64,000 bases of DNA from Trabulsiella odontotermitis (GTDB lineage Bacteria > Pseudomonadota > Gammaproteobacteria > Enterobacterales > Enterobacteriaceae): contig NZ_CP125781.1 of the NCBI RefSeq assembly GCF_030053895.1, forward strand, positions 3,348,001 to 3,412,000. Reading direction: 5' to 3'. The translations under genes and the position numbers were made by a program. The notes beneath the pieces are model-generated. The model worked only from the letters and a program-made list of their open reading frames with translations, had not been told where the DNA came from and ran no database searches. Of the stretch, positions 16,224 to 25,096 are shown piece after piece; the first letter of the stretch is position 1, and every line of letters begins with the position of its first letter.

Positions 16224-17451
16224 GGTTTTTTCTCCCGGGCGATGTGGTTTGCTGGCTGTCGAGCAGGCTCTGCACTTTACTGACAATGTGCGCGCCAATA
16301 GGTATCGCCGACGTTGCGGCCGGAGACGGGGCGTTACAGGTATGAATCGTGCGTCGCGTGGTGACGAACAGAAAATCGTCGATGAGTTTCCCGTCCGGTG
16401 ACACCGCCTGCGCCCTGACGCCCGCAGGCCAGGGCTGTAAATCTTCGGCACGCAGGCTGGGGCAATACTTTTGCACCTGCCGCAGATAGCCGCTTTTACA
16501 CAGCGAATTTTTCATTTCGTGTAACCCGGCGCGCAGGTTGCCGTTCAGCACGCGGCGGATCCCCGGCGAACGCAGAATTTCCAGCGTGTCCTGCAGCGAA
16601 ATATCGCGCTTGCGATAACCTTCGCGTTTAAAGGCCAGCACCGCGTTGGGGCCGACCGTCACGCTGCCGTCAATCATGCGCGTCAGGTGCACGCCAAGGA
16701 ACGGCATCGCCGGGTCGGGAATCGGGTATATAAGATGGTTGACGATCTGATTGTGCTGCGGAGCAAGGCGGAAATATTCCCCACGGAACGGGCAGATAAT
16801 AAAGCCGGGATCGAGCCCGAGCATGCTGACCAGCCTGTCAGCCATTAGTCCGGCGCAGGTGATGAGCGTCGAGGCTTCCAACTCCTGCCCCTGTTTCGTT
16901 CTCACCACCACGCCGGTCGCATGTTCTTTCAACGCGCTGACCTCTGCGCAATATATAATCTCGCCGCCGCTGTCGCGAAACCGTTGCGCCATCGCTTCCG
17001 TGACCTCGCGATAACTGACGATCCCGCTGGAGGGAACAAAAATGCCGCCCAGGCCACGGATGTTCGGCTCACGCTCGCGCAGTGCTTCTGCGCTCAGCCA
17101 GTAGCGCTCCAGCTGGTTTTCGGCGGTGCGATCCCATAGCGCCCGCATACGCGCCATTTCCAGCGGCGAGGTGGCAACCAGTATTTTTCCGCAGGTCTCG
17201 ACGCGGATGCCGTTTTGCTCGCAAAACGCTTTTGTCGCCCGGTTTCCGGCGAGGCAAAACTGCGCTTTGAGAGTACCTGGCGTGTAATACACCCCGGCGT
17301 GGATCACCCCGCTGTTGCGCCCGGTCTGGTGCTGCGCGGCGGCAGACTCTTTTTCCAGTAACGCAATTCGGGCATCGGGATAGACCCCCGCCAGTTGCAT
17401 GGCAGTCGACATCCCGATGATGCCGCCGCCGATAATCACAAAATCATACAT
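16186..17451 (-). CDS. lhgO: L-2-hydroxyglutarate dehydrogenase/oxidase LhgO
   Basis: This 421-residue flavoprotein is nearly the same length as E. coli LhgO (422). It starts with the FAD motif VIIGGGIIGMSTAMQL and carries the DAO-family HQTGRNSGVIHAGVYY segment. It oxidises L-2-hydroxyglutarate to 2-oxoglutarate, passing electrons to the membrane quinone pool. It follows glaH by 27 bp, so the product of GlaH feeds straight into it. Its last residues overlap the csiR start. gabDTP, which follow in E. coli, are missing. Confidence 0.93.
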   Translation of the reverse strand: MYDFVIIGGGIIGMSTAMQLAGVYPDARIALLEKESAAAQHQTGRNSGVIHAGVYYTPGTLKAQFCLAGNRATKAFCEQNGIRVETCGKILVATSPLEMARMRALWDRTAENQLERYWLSAEALREREPNIRGLGGIFVPSSGIVSYREVTEAMAQRFRDSGGEIIYCAEVSALKEHATGVVVRTKQGQELEASTLITCAGLMADRLVSMLGLDPGFIICPFRGEYFRLAPQHNQIVNHLIYPIPDPAMPFLGVHLTRMIDGSVTVGPNAVLAFKREGYRKRDISLQDTLEILRSPGIRRVLNGNLRAGLHEMKNSLCKSGYLRQVQKYCPSLRAEDLQPWPAGVRAQAVSPDGKLIDDFLFVTTRRTIHTCNAPSPAATSAIPIGAHIVSKVQSLLDSQQTTSPGRKNHGTNRLDPFSPG

Positions 17452-17478
17452 CCAGTGAATTCCTTCGCCAGTGAGGGG

Positions 17479-18441
17479 TTACGGCATTACGGGATCGCAG
17501 AAATAACCGCGTTGGCGCATCAGTTCGCGGCGCAGATCCGGGTGTGGCGTAAAACGATCGCGTCCGTGCAACCAGAAGAGATTGTTAATGAGCAGGAACT
17601 GGCCGACCGGCACCGGCACGGAGAGGATTTGCTTACTGGTCTCCAGCGCATCCGAGAGCGCACTCAGCCAGGTCCCCTCCTGCAGATCTTTGGGTTGCAC
17701 AAACTGGTCGATGTAACGCATCACCGGTCGCCCTTGCGTGTCAACGTCAAACACCGGGTGCCAGATATCCTTGCTGACATTCTTGCTTGGCGGTGCGGCC
17801 CAGCGCATCGGGCGGCGCGCCAGCGGATGGGTGAAGAAGCGCTCCAGATGTTCCCAGTCGTCGAGGTGCAGCAATAGCGAATTGCCGCCCTGCATGTTCT
17901 GCTCGTCGATTTTCATCATCAGCACATAATCGGTCGGTTCTTCGACATAGGTTCCGTCATTATGCAGTTCCATCACACGATGCGGCTGCCGCAGATAACT
18001 GTCAGAATTATCGACATTTTGCACCACGAAGCGGGCATAATACTGCCCACTCATCGCATCAAAATTGGAGCGACCAACCAGATGCGCCACGGCAGTCGCC
18101 AGTTTGACCATCTCATCAGCCTGCGCCACATTGTCCAGCCCCGGTGCCGCTACCAGTAATGCCCCTTCGCTGCGCGACAGCAATGCCTTAAACAGCAGAG
18201 GACGCAACTGGTTGCCACACAGATCATCAAGGATTTGCGCCACCCGGAAACGCAGGAAAGATTTGTATTCCAGCGCCTGCACCGGCCACTGTGCCACCTC
18301 CTGCAAAAATTGCTGTGTCACCTCTGTGGTAAAAGTGAGTTCAAGCAGACGAGGTGACTGGCGTGAAGGGGTTACGGTAAAACCGATACTGGAGCGTGAC
18401 AGGTCGGACGGGCTCTGTTTCAGGGCAGTCAGTGCATTCAT
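17479..18441 (-). CDS. glaH: Glutarate 2-hydroxylase (CsiD/GlaH)
   Basis: A 320-residue Fe(II)/2-oxoglutarate dioxygenase close to E. coli GlaH. Iron ligands are visible as His160 and Asp162 in ELHNDGTYVEE and His292 in FWLHGRDRF, the same residue numbers as in E. coli. It hydroxylates glutarate to L-2-hydroxyglutarate in lysine degradation. The ATG at 18441 aligns with the E. coli start and has GAGG ten bases upstream; a TTG three codons earlier would have no room for a ribosome site. It heads the glaH-lhgO-csiR unit. Confidence 0.93.
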   Translation of the reverse strand: MNALTALKQSPSDLSRSSIGFTVTPSRQSPRLLELTFTTEVTQQFLQEVAQWPVQALEYKSFLRFRVAQILDDLCGNQLRPLLFKALLSRSEGALLVAAPGLDNVAQADEMVKLATAVAHLVGRSNFDAMSGQYYARFVVQNVDNSDSYLRQPHRVMELHNDGTYVEEPTDYVLMMKIDEQNMQGGNSLLLHLDDWEHLERFFTHPLARRPMRWAAPPSKNVSKDIWHPVFDVDTQGRPVMRYIDQFVQPKDLQEGTWLSALSDALETSKQILSVPVPVGQFLLINNLFWLHGRDRFTPHPDLRRELMRQRGYFCDPVMP

Positions 18442-18820
18442 CAGAATCAATCCTCTCGGTAGAGTATCAGGCAGAGATGACGCTATTTATTTCGTCGCCA
18501 TACCCTAAAAATATCTACATTTTTTAAAATTGCGCATAAAACAGGCTGTTTGTTTATTTTTTGTGATCAAAGGCAATATATATTTAACAACGCAATTCAT
18601 CGCAACCTCTCCCGCAGCCTCCCTCGCAACTGCGAAATGTCTCAGTGGGTTTTAAGTATCGCCTGGTTTTTAGACGATTCCCGCTTCAGGACAATGGAGG
18701 TTCAACGATTCCGGCATACCAGCCTGTCACGATTTCAGTTTATTACCGCCAGGGAAGCGTATCTGGTTCGCATAAGACTCTCTGATATTCTCAATGGGCT
18801 TACGGCGTGAGAGGGAATTT
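18442..18820. promoter_or_regulatory. glaH/fimY divergent control region with a CsiR-type site and CRP-like half site
   Basis: This 379-bp gap lies between the divergent glaH and fimY starts. On the glaH strand there is an ATGT-N5-TTTT motif at 18520-18508, one of the sequences reported for CsiR binding in E. coli. A CRP half site TGTGATC is at 18562-18568 in AT-rich sequence; the second half is poor. E. coli csiD depends on CRP and sigma-S, so the layout is plausible. The fimY side ends with GAGAGGG before its ATG. No gene is seen inside. Confidence 0.45.
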
Positions 18821-19543
18821 ATGCGCGTGGTGTTACGCAGGGAAAGACGTCGTCGCAATGTGACCCCGGTGGGCGGGTCCCGCTTACCATTACCGCATTA
18901 TGCGTTGGTTGACCGGCTCGATCTGCTGGCGAACCCGGCCACCAACCAGGTAGCCTCCCTGGGCGACAGGTTGCTCCTGGTGACGCAGGACAACTACCTC
19001 GCGACCGGTATCCGCTACTGCCCGCCGCCACTGGCCTGCAGTACGATTTTTCCCTGTCTGGAAGACGCGCTCGACGCCCGGCAAAAGTGGGGTTCCTCAC
19101 GCATTATTATCGATCTCAACGGCAGCACAACTTCAGTGCTCGACACCCTGCATCAACTGCATCTCATCAACCAACAGCAACCCGAGCTGGCGGTTGACCT
19201 GCTGACGGAAGTGGATGACCGCGAAATCGTGCATTTTATTGAGGCGAGCTGCCTGTGCCGGATTATCGACCGTCGCATCACATTGAGCGGTGTGCAACAG
19301 GCGCTGGCGTTTCCGCGCGTGGTGTTTAATCACCCCAGGACGCGTTTTAGCCGCCAGGAGTGGCAGATTATTCGCCTGATGGCACACGGCATGACGTTGC
19401 GAAATATCGCCACGCAGCAAAACCGCCCCTACCACCGCATTATTTATCGCCTCACGCGCATCCTGGCACTGTTGAAATTACCGAAACGGCTGCAATTTAT
19501 CCGCCTGTTACAGCGATTAAGCGGAAACGCGTTCCCTTACTGA
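18821..19543 (+). CDS. fimY: Fimbrial regulator FimY
   Basis: The protein has 240 residues, the length of Salmonella FimY, and lies at the same place between fimZ and the Arg-UCU tRNA. It has a C-terminal LuxR-like helix-turn-helix (FSRQEWQIIRLMAHGMTLRN) and no recognisable receiver. In Salmonella FimY and FimZ activate fimA. ATG 18821 has GAGAGGG in front; an in-frame ATG at 18794 does not. The start is very arginine-rich (RRERRRRN), with codon 7 AGG, codon 9 AGA and a later AGG, all read by the adjacent argU tRNA. Confidence 0.85.
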   Translation: MRVVLRRERRRRNVTPVGGSRLPLPHYALVDRLDLLANPATNQVASLGDRLLLVTQDNYLATGIRYCPPPLACSTIFPCLEDALDARQKWGSSRIIIDLNGSTTSVLDTLHQLHLINQQQPELAVDLLTEVDDREIVHFIEASCLCRIIDRRITLSGVQQALAFPRVVFNHPRTRFSRQEWQIIRLMAHGMTLRNIATQQNRPYHRIIYRLTRILALLKLPKRLQFIRLLQRLSGNAFPY

Positions 19544-20314
19544 TTTAGGAAATTACTTAATTTCTTGTTAAATAATAGTAAATTAGTAACATTTTCAAAA
19601 CAATTACAACTATTCCTAAAAAAACGCCAGCTTCAGAATTTATAACCAGATAAATGCAACACACCGGTTTATATTGCTACGAAAATTTTCCCCTGGGTCA
19701 ACCTGAGAACAATTCTTCGATGAAAATATCAACAACAGCATGTTATTGACCAGTAAAACGCGACCCGCACAGACGATCCTGCTGAGACCAGCGCAGCTCG
19801 CGAGATCGGTCCAGAACAGCAATAAACCGCGATAAATTCTGAATTCAGCCGCAGGTTTACATTTTGCCTTCATAATAAACGTTCAGAAATTTATTTAACA
19901 ACAGATCAACAACCAGTCATTAATGTCGTTTTTCCTCATTATCTTAACGGTTAATTTTATCATTAAGAAAAATCCTAGCCAGTTACGCCAAAACAGAAAA
20001 TATTGTTACCTGTCGTCAGAATATCCTAACTGGTAAAGCTTTTTGTCAATTTCACAGGCTTTTCCAGGAAAAGTTACCAGGTATAATCAGTGATGTCAGG
20101 ATAAGAAATAATAATATGACATCGTGCTTATTTATTCTTTCGTAGAATAAATGAACCGCCTTCGAATAAGTAATAGCTACGCATACAGGAACGCTTTTGT
20201 ACTTTCCATGGAAACATACTTCGGTATCAGGATTTCTTGATTTTATCCTTCCAGCTAGCGGTGGATCCGGAAAGGATTCGGCACGACTGTTCTAACAATC
20301 TGAGGAATAGAAAA
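19544..20314. other. AT-rich 771-bp intergenic region between fimY and fimZ
   Basis: No convincing gene was found. An 8-bp inverted repeat TTTAGGAA/TTCCTAAA (19544-19551, 19613-19620) lies just after fimY. A perfect 12-bp inverted repeat TTCAGAATTTAT/ATAAATTCTGAA (19632-19643, 19832-19843) encloses about 190 bp, with partly matching inner flanks. CCAGTTA/TAACTGG (19979-19985, 20027-20033) and a -10-like TATAAT at 20082-20087 lie nearer fimZ and may belong to its promoter, giving a leader of roughly 220 nt. A 77-codon minus-strand frame at 19640-19873 has no recognisable features. Confidence 0.5.
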
Positions 20315-20941
20315 ATGAAACCGCATTCCGTAATTATTATGGACGAACAGCCCATCGTCAGAATGTCAATTGAAGTCTTACTGCATAAAAATAAGGATAT
20401 CGAGGTGGTTCTGAAAACCGATGATAATCGGGAATTACTCGATTATCTTCGCCATAATCCCACCGATATGGTTATTCTGGATATCGAATTACCCGGCACA
20501 GATGGTTTTTCTTTGCTCAAAAGAATCAAGGAGATAAATCACCGAACCAAGGTGTTGTTTTTATCTTCCAAGTCAGAATCTTTCTATGCCGGACGAGCGA
20601 TACGAGCGGGCGCGAATGGATTTGTCAGCAAACGAAAGGATCAAAACGACATCTATAAAGCGGTGGAAATGTTGCTGGCGGGATATTCTTTTTTTCCGTC
20701 ATCATCACTGTCGATGATCAACCACTCACGGCGTGGCGACCTGCCGGAACTGCCATTATCGAATCGTGAAGTGATGGTACTGCGTTATCTGGCAAACGGG
20801 TTGACAAATAAAGAGATCGCCGATCAATTATTATTGAGCAACAAAACGATCAGCGCTCATAAGTCAAATATTTTCAGCAAACTTGGTGTTCACACCATTG
20901 TTGAATTGATTGATTATGCGAAAGCCCACGAATTATTATAA
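20315..20941 (+). CDS. fimZ: Fimbrial response regulator FimZ
   Basis: A 208-residue NarL/FixJ-type regulator very similar to E. coli/Salmonella FimZ. The receiver has phospho-acceptor Asp56 in VILDIELPGTDGF, and the conserved lysine region is FVSKRKDQ. The C-terminal LuxR helix-turn-helix is about residues 143-205 (LSNREVMVLRYLANGLTNKEIA). It activates fimA transcription. MKPHSVIIMD at 20315 matches the E. coli start and follows GAGGAATAG. It converges with the end of fimF. Confidence 0.93.
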   Translation: MKPHSVIIMDEQPIVRMSIEVLLHKNKDIEVVLKTDDNRELLDYLRHNPTDMVILDIELPGTDGFSLLKRIKEINHRTKVLFLSSKSESFYAGRAIRAGANGFVSKRKDQNDIYKAVEMLLAGYSFFPSSSLSMINHSRRGDLPELPLSNREVMVLRYLANGLTNKEIADQLLLSNKTISAHKSNIFSKLGVHTIVELIDYAKAHELL

Positions 20942-20948
20942 GCAACAC

Positions 20949-20982
20949 GAACTCCCGAGCAAAAAATATCATTCGGGAGTTC
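20949..20982. terminator. Hairpin between convergent fimZ and fimF
   Basis: A perfect 10-bp stem GAACTCCCGA/TCGGGAGTTC (20949-20958, 20973-20982) with a 14-nt AT-rich loop lies between the two stop codons. The T-run after it is weak on either strand, but the position suits a shared terminator. Confidence 0.65.
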
Positions 20983-20991
20983 ACTTCATTC

Positions 20992-21510
20992 TCAATTATA
21001 ATTAATCATAAATGTGGCATCCGCGTCCGCGACGCCGGGCTGAGGATCGTTCGCCATCGCGATGTAATTCGCGAAAAACTGCAACGTCGCATTACCCAGC
21101 GCATCGACGACTACGTCCTGGCTGGCCTGTTCCAGCGGCAGGCGGGTCCGGTCTTTATCACGGATTTCCACCGCCACCCTGCTGGCCTGGCTGTTGCCGT
21201 TCAGCCCCAGCAGGGTGCTGTCCTGCGTGTCAGGCGTGCCGGAAAAGGTGATGGATGCGGCGCCCGGCGGGCAGCCAGTCAGCTTCAGGGTAAATGGCAC
21301 TTCCTGAGTGGTATTCCCCGCCTGCTGCAGTTGTTTCGTCGGCCAGCGCCCCAGTTGCACGGTTTTGTTGCTGTCCCCCACCTCAGCGACGCAGGTGAAA
21401 TCCACGACATTGCCCCGCAGCTCAATGTTGATTTCACCAAGCGGCGTTTGCGCCTGTACGGTCAGGGTGGTGAGTAGCATCAGGCCAGCAAATACGCGCC
21501 CGTTAATCAT
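20992..21510 (-). CDS. fimF: Type 1 fimbrial minor subunit FimF
   Basis: A 172-residue chaperone-usher pilin with a signal peptide (cleavage after VQA, about residue 20) and the pilin pattern: two cysteines (TCVAEVG and LTGCPPG) and the C-terminal ADATFMINYN beta strand. E. coli SfmF has 171 residues. It is a tip or adaptor subunit of the fimbria. ATG 21510 overlaps the end of fimH; a GTG three codons upstream is possible. It is the last gene of the operon. Confidence 0.9.
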   Translation of the reverse strand: MINGRVFAGLMLLTTLTVQAQTPLGEINIELRGNVVDFTCVAEVGDSNKTVQLGRWPTKQLQQAGNTTQEVPFTLKLTGCPPGAASITFSGTPDTQDSTLLGLNGNSQASRVAVEIRDKDRTRLPLEQASQDVVVDALGNATLQFFANYIAMANDPQPGVADADATFMINYN

Positions 21511-22501
21511 AGTCGACACGCAGGTACCCCCTCGCCGTAAATGGCCCTTCGCTGGGTTTGTTTCCCGTTACGCTCACCGGCCAGGCGCGAATCGGCACCT
21601 GCGCCTGAGCGCTGTCATTCAGCCGGAAAGGAATTTTGCTGGTGAGATTATTGGGCGTCAGCGGGTTGCCGGAACCGTCGGCAATGATAAATCCCAAATC
21701 CGGGTTATCTGAGATCATCGTGTTGCCCTGCGCCTGTTCGGCTTCAATACGCATACTCAGATATGCCTGCGCCTCAACGTTGGTACATTTGATGGCGACC
21801 GTTTTCTGCTGCACAGAAACGCCTTGCGGTCGATTCCCTGCCCCGGCCCTGCTGAACAGCGACGCGCCGATATCGCCGAAGTCGAACTCCACCACATTAC
21901 CGGCGTTGATGGCGCAGTTCTGCGGCACTTCAATGATACCGCTGTAGCTGATGGTATAAACCGCCGTGGTCAACGGATCGCCCTTCGTCGTCGTGACGTA
22001 CACGCGAAACATGATCTGCCGCGGGATCACCACCATGTTGATAAACCGCCGCATAACTTTCAGGCGAAACACCAGCTTTGAATCCTTAACCGGGAAAGGC
22101 TGATTTTTCGAGACGTTGGGGTGAGATCCCATCTGGATGTAATTCTGCGGCGGATGGAACACCCCGGCGAAGCTGTCGGTTATCTGCATCGCGCCGTTAA
22201 GGTACTCGTTCAACTTGAGGTACTGAAACCCGCTCTCCACGCTCTGCACCGGGAGATCAGAAACGTAACTGCGCAGGGTGGTATTCCCCGACGTACCTTT
22301 CGGGCAGACCGCGTTTACCCCCACCCAGCCGGATTTATCGCTCAGCGTCACGATTTGCCCGGGCTGATTGTTCGCGCTGCTAAACGTGTCGGTCAGATCG
22401 TAAAAGATGTCCGTTGCCACCCCGTTTTCGTTGTAGCACACCGTCGCCAGCGCATGGCTGGCGGGCAGCAACAGTAGTGCCACCAGCCAGTATTTTTTCA
22501 T
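21503..22501 (-). CDS. fimH: Fimbrial tip adhesin FimH
   Basis: A 332-residue two-domain adhesin with signal peptide MKKYWLVALLLLPASHALA. The N-terminal lectin domain is roughly residues 20-180 and the pilin domain follows, ending in the ARGYLRVDYD strand. Salmonella FimH has 335 residues. It binds mannose-type glycans at the fimbrial tip. Its start is 4 bp after fimD ends and its stop overlaps the fimF start by 8 bp. The lectin domain is the least conserved part, as usual, so ligand specificity cannot be read directly. Confidence 0.88.
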   Translation of the reverse strand: MKKYWLVALLLLPASHALATVCYNENGVATDIFYDLTDTFSSANNQPGQIVTLSDKSGWVGVNAVCPKGTSGNTTLRSYVSDLPVQSVESGFQYLKLNEYLNGAMQITDSFAGVFHPPQNYIQMGSHPNVSKNQPFPVKDSKLVFRLKVMRRFINMVVIPRQIMFRVYVTTTKGDPLTTAVYTISYSGIIEVPQNCAINAGNVVEFDFGDIGASLFSRAGAGNRPQGVSVQQKTVAIKCTNVEAQAYLSMRIEAEQAQGNTMISDNPDLGFIIADGSGNPLTPNNLTSKIPFRLNDSAQAQVPIRAWPVSVTGNKPSEGPFTARGYLRVDYD

Positions 22502-22505
22502 CACA

Positions 22506-25085
22506 TTACCGATCACAGCGAACCTCCGTGAGCGTGATCGCCTGTTGCAGGCTCTTTTCAGGCAGACTGTACGCCGCGCGACATTGCGCATTCGCGCCCT
22601 CTCCCCATTGGATCAACAGTTCACCGCGCAGCGGCAAACCACTTAAGTAAATCTGCCCATCGTCGCCCACCATGCTGGTCACACCGCGCCGGGTTTCGCG
22701 CACAATCGCGCCAAACGGTACCGGCTGATTGCCGCGACGGGCGGTGATCAGCGCACGCACGCCGATGCGGGTATCAAACGCGGCACGCACCACCGCGCCT
22801 TCGGTCGGCACCACATTGCTGACGTTGTTTTCGATGTCGGTGTTGTTGCTCATGGAGTTGGTATCGAGCGCCACGCGGTTGTAGCGATAGACGGTGGCGT
22901 ACGGCATGACGGCATAGCCGCGCCAGTCGGTTTTCACCCCGGTCTGGTTTTCAATGCTGACGCCGGACGCACCGGGCGCTTTGATCAGCACGTTGGTATC
23001 ACCCAGCGGCTGACTGAAGGTGATGCCATCAGCATGGCCTAACACGCCGCCCGACAGTTGCCAGTTGAGATCGTGTTGATCGCGGTCATAGTTGTAGCCC
23101 ATGCCCAGCGTGCCGTACGTCGCCTGCCAGTTGGCGCTGGCGCTGCCGGTATAGCCATTAGTACTGGAATGCCCCTGCGTCACGCTGTAACTCAGGTTGC
23201 GCCCTTCAAGCAGCGTCCCGTTAATGCCGCTCTGCCAGCTGTTTTGCCCGTCGCTGTTGCGGCTGGCGGCAACGGTGGCATAAGCGCGATCAAACGCAGT
23301 ATCGCGACGATAGCCCTGCCCGCTGAACAAACTGAACGGAATCGACAGGTTAAAGGTGACGATACGGTCAGTGCCGGAAATCCCCACAGCACGGTTCCAC
23401 GACCACGCCAGCGAGTAGCTGATCCCCTGCCAGCCACCGGAATAACCAAGCTGATACCAGGTGTTGGTCTCGCTGGTGCCCCAGTAGCTTTGCTGGCTGC
23501 CGGAGAGATACAGCGAGCCGTAATCCCCCAGCGACTGCGAGATATTGACCTGAAAACGGCCCTTCTTGTTGAACGTCAGATTGTGGTAGCTGATGATGTC
23601 GAGGACGCCGTCATCGTCCTTGTCATTGTCGTCATACTGATAGCCACTCATCGTTTTCCAGGCGGTGTCGTCGAGGGTATAAAAGCCTTTTGTGGAGTAG
23701 CGATAGCCGAGCAACTGGAAGTTGGTGCCAAACCGGTTCAGTGATTTTGCATACAGGAAACGCAGCGACTGCCCTTCGTGGTTGCTGCCATCCACCAGTG
23801 TGCTGCGCGCGTGAGTGACGTCCAGCGAAACCGCGCCCCAGTCGCCGAGGTTTTTACCGGCGCCCAGCGCCACGGCGGTGTAGTTTTCCGCCAGTTGCGA
23901 GCCGCCGTAAAGCGTCACGCCGTTATTGAGACCGGCAATCAGCGTGCCCTGAGAGAAAAACGGCGTTCCCTGTTGCGTGTTGCCGGAACGATAATCCCCC
24001 GCCACCACGTCAAATTTGACGCGGCCTGCACGTTGCAACAGCGGCACGCTGGAATACGGTATCGTGTAGCGCTGCTGGCTGCCGTCTTTTTCTTCCACGG
24101 TCACTTCCAGGTCGCCGCTGGAAGAGGTCGGATTCAGATCGTTAATGGCGAACGCACCGCTCTGTACATAGCTCTGATACACCACATAGCCGTTCTGGCG
24201 GATCACCACTCTGGCGGGCGTGCGGGCGATACCGCGCACCGTCGGCGCGAAACCCTGCATGCTGTCCGGGTACATGCTGTCAGACGAGTACAACCGCACG
24301 CCGCGGAACCCTACGCTGTCGAAGAGATCATTGCCGGTGTTGCTGTCGCCGAGCACCAGCTCGCTTTTCCACGGAATAATGGCGCGCTGAACCCAGGTCG
24401 ATACGTTCTTCCAGTGGCTTTCATGCTGGCCGTTGTTGCGGCTGTAATTCCAGGTGCCGTTATTACGCAGCCGCCACGGACCATAATTCAGCCCGCTCAT
24501 CAGGCTGAGAAAATAGCTGTCATCCTGGGTGCCACGGTTACCGCTGAAGCTGTAGTTAACCAGCGCAGCGGGGATCCCGTCGTCCCACTCCTCTGGCGCA
24601 ATGTAGCCCCTGGCGCTGTTTTGCATGGCAATTTGCGGAATGCTGAAGGTGAGTTTGAGCGCCGCAAAATCAAAATTAATCTCCGTACCGGGAATGCGCG
24701 TGACCAACGGAATGCAGGTGTCGCCGGGCGTCTTCGCCAGATCAGGAACGGCCTGGCGGTTAACACCGAGCCGCGTAATCAGCGCCAGATCCACGCATGG
24801 CGTCAGCCCCCCCGCCGCCGGCCCCGTTTTTTCCGCTGCCACAAACGGCAGATCCTGGGTGCCAATAAATTCGTCATTGCGCCAGATATCCACCCGGTAG
24901 ACGCCCGCCGGCTGTTGGTTACCTTTTTCGAAGCGCGATAAATCGGCGACACTCGCGGCATCGTCCGACAGAAACGCCGGGTTGAAATAATCCTCAGCCC
25001 AGCCTTGCGATGACCAGCAGGCGCCGGACAGTACCAGTGCCAGCACGTTCCGGCGCAAGTGGATGGCAGAAGTCATGATCAACAT
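22506..25085 (-). CDS. fimD: Outer-membrane fimbrial usher FimD
   Basis: An 859-residue usher: signal peptide, N-terminal chaperone-binding domain (YFNPAFLSDDAASVADLSRFE), a 24-strand beta barrel interrupted by a plug domain (QNGYVVYQSYVQSGAF), and C-terminal domains with the conserved TDWRGYAVMPY and GDDGQIYLSGLP. It exports and polymerises pilins. Three in-frame starts are close together (GTG 25091, ATG 25085, ATG 25076), with no decisive ribosome site; the middle one is given. It is close to both SfmD and Salmonella FimD. Confidence 0.92.
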   Translation of the reverse strand: MLIMTSAIHLRRNVLALVLSGACWSSQGWAEDYFNPAFLSDDAASVADLSRFEKGNQQPAGVYRVDIWRNDEFIGTQDLPFVAAEKTGPAAGGLTPCVDLALITRLGVNRQAVPDLAKTPGDTCIPLVTRIPGTEINFDFAALKLTFSIPQIAMQNSARGYIAPEEWDDGIPAALVNYSFSGNRGTQDDSYFLSLMSGLNYGPWRLRNNGTWNYSRNNGQHESHWKNVSTWVQRAIIPWKSELVLGDSNTGNDLFDSVGFRGVRLYSSDSMYPDSMQGFAPTVRGIARTPARVVIRQNGYVVYQSYVQSGAFAINDLNPTSSSGDLEVTVEEKDGSQQRYTIPYSSVPLLQRAGRVKFDVVAGDYRSGNTQQGTPFFSQGTLIAGLNNGVTLYGGSQLAENYTAVALGAGKNLGDWGAVSLDVTHARSTLVDGSNHEGQSLRFLYAKSLNRFGTNFQLLGYRYSTKGFYTLDDTAWKTMSGYQYDDNDKDDDGVLDIISYHNLTFNKKGRFQVNISQSLGDYGSLYLSGSQQSYWGTSETNTWYQLGYSGGWQGISYSLAWSWNRAVGISGTDRIVTFNLSIPFSLFSGQGYRRDTAFDRAYATVAASRNSDGQNSWQSGINGTLLEGRNLSYSVTQGHSSTNGYTGSASANWQATYGTLGMGYNYDRDQHDLNWQLSGGVLGHADGITFSQPLGDTNVLIKAPGASGVSIENQTGVKTDWRGYAVMPYATVYRYNRVALDTNSMSNNTDIENNVSNVVPTEGAVVRAAFDTRIGVRALITARRGNQPVPFGAIVRETRRGVTSMVGDDGQIYLSGLPLRGELLIQWGEGANAQCRAAYSLPEKSLQQAITLTEVRCDR

Positions 25086-25096
25086 TCGCACAGCCG

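Noticed and set aside
19640..19873. 77-codon minus-strand open frame between fimY and fimZ
   Set aside because: No recognisable domain, no ribosome site, and it lies inside the inverted-repeat segment, so it is more likely chance coding.
23778..24941. Long plus-strand open frame (387 codons) opposite fimD
   Set aside because: It is the complement of a well-conserved usher gene, rich in Arg/His/Ala without family motifs or a ribosome site. Similar long antisense frames at 2810-3781, 9465-10448 and 55913-57373 were left out for the same reason.
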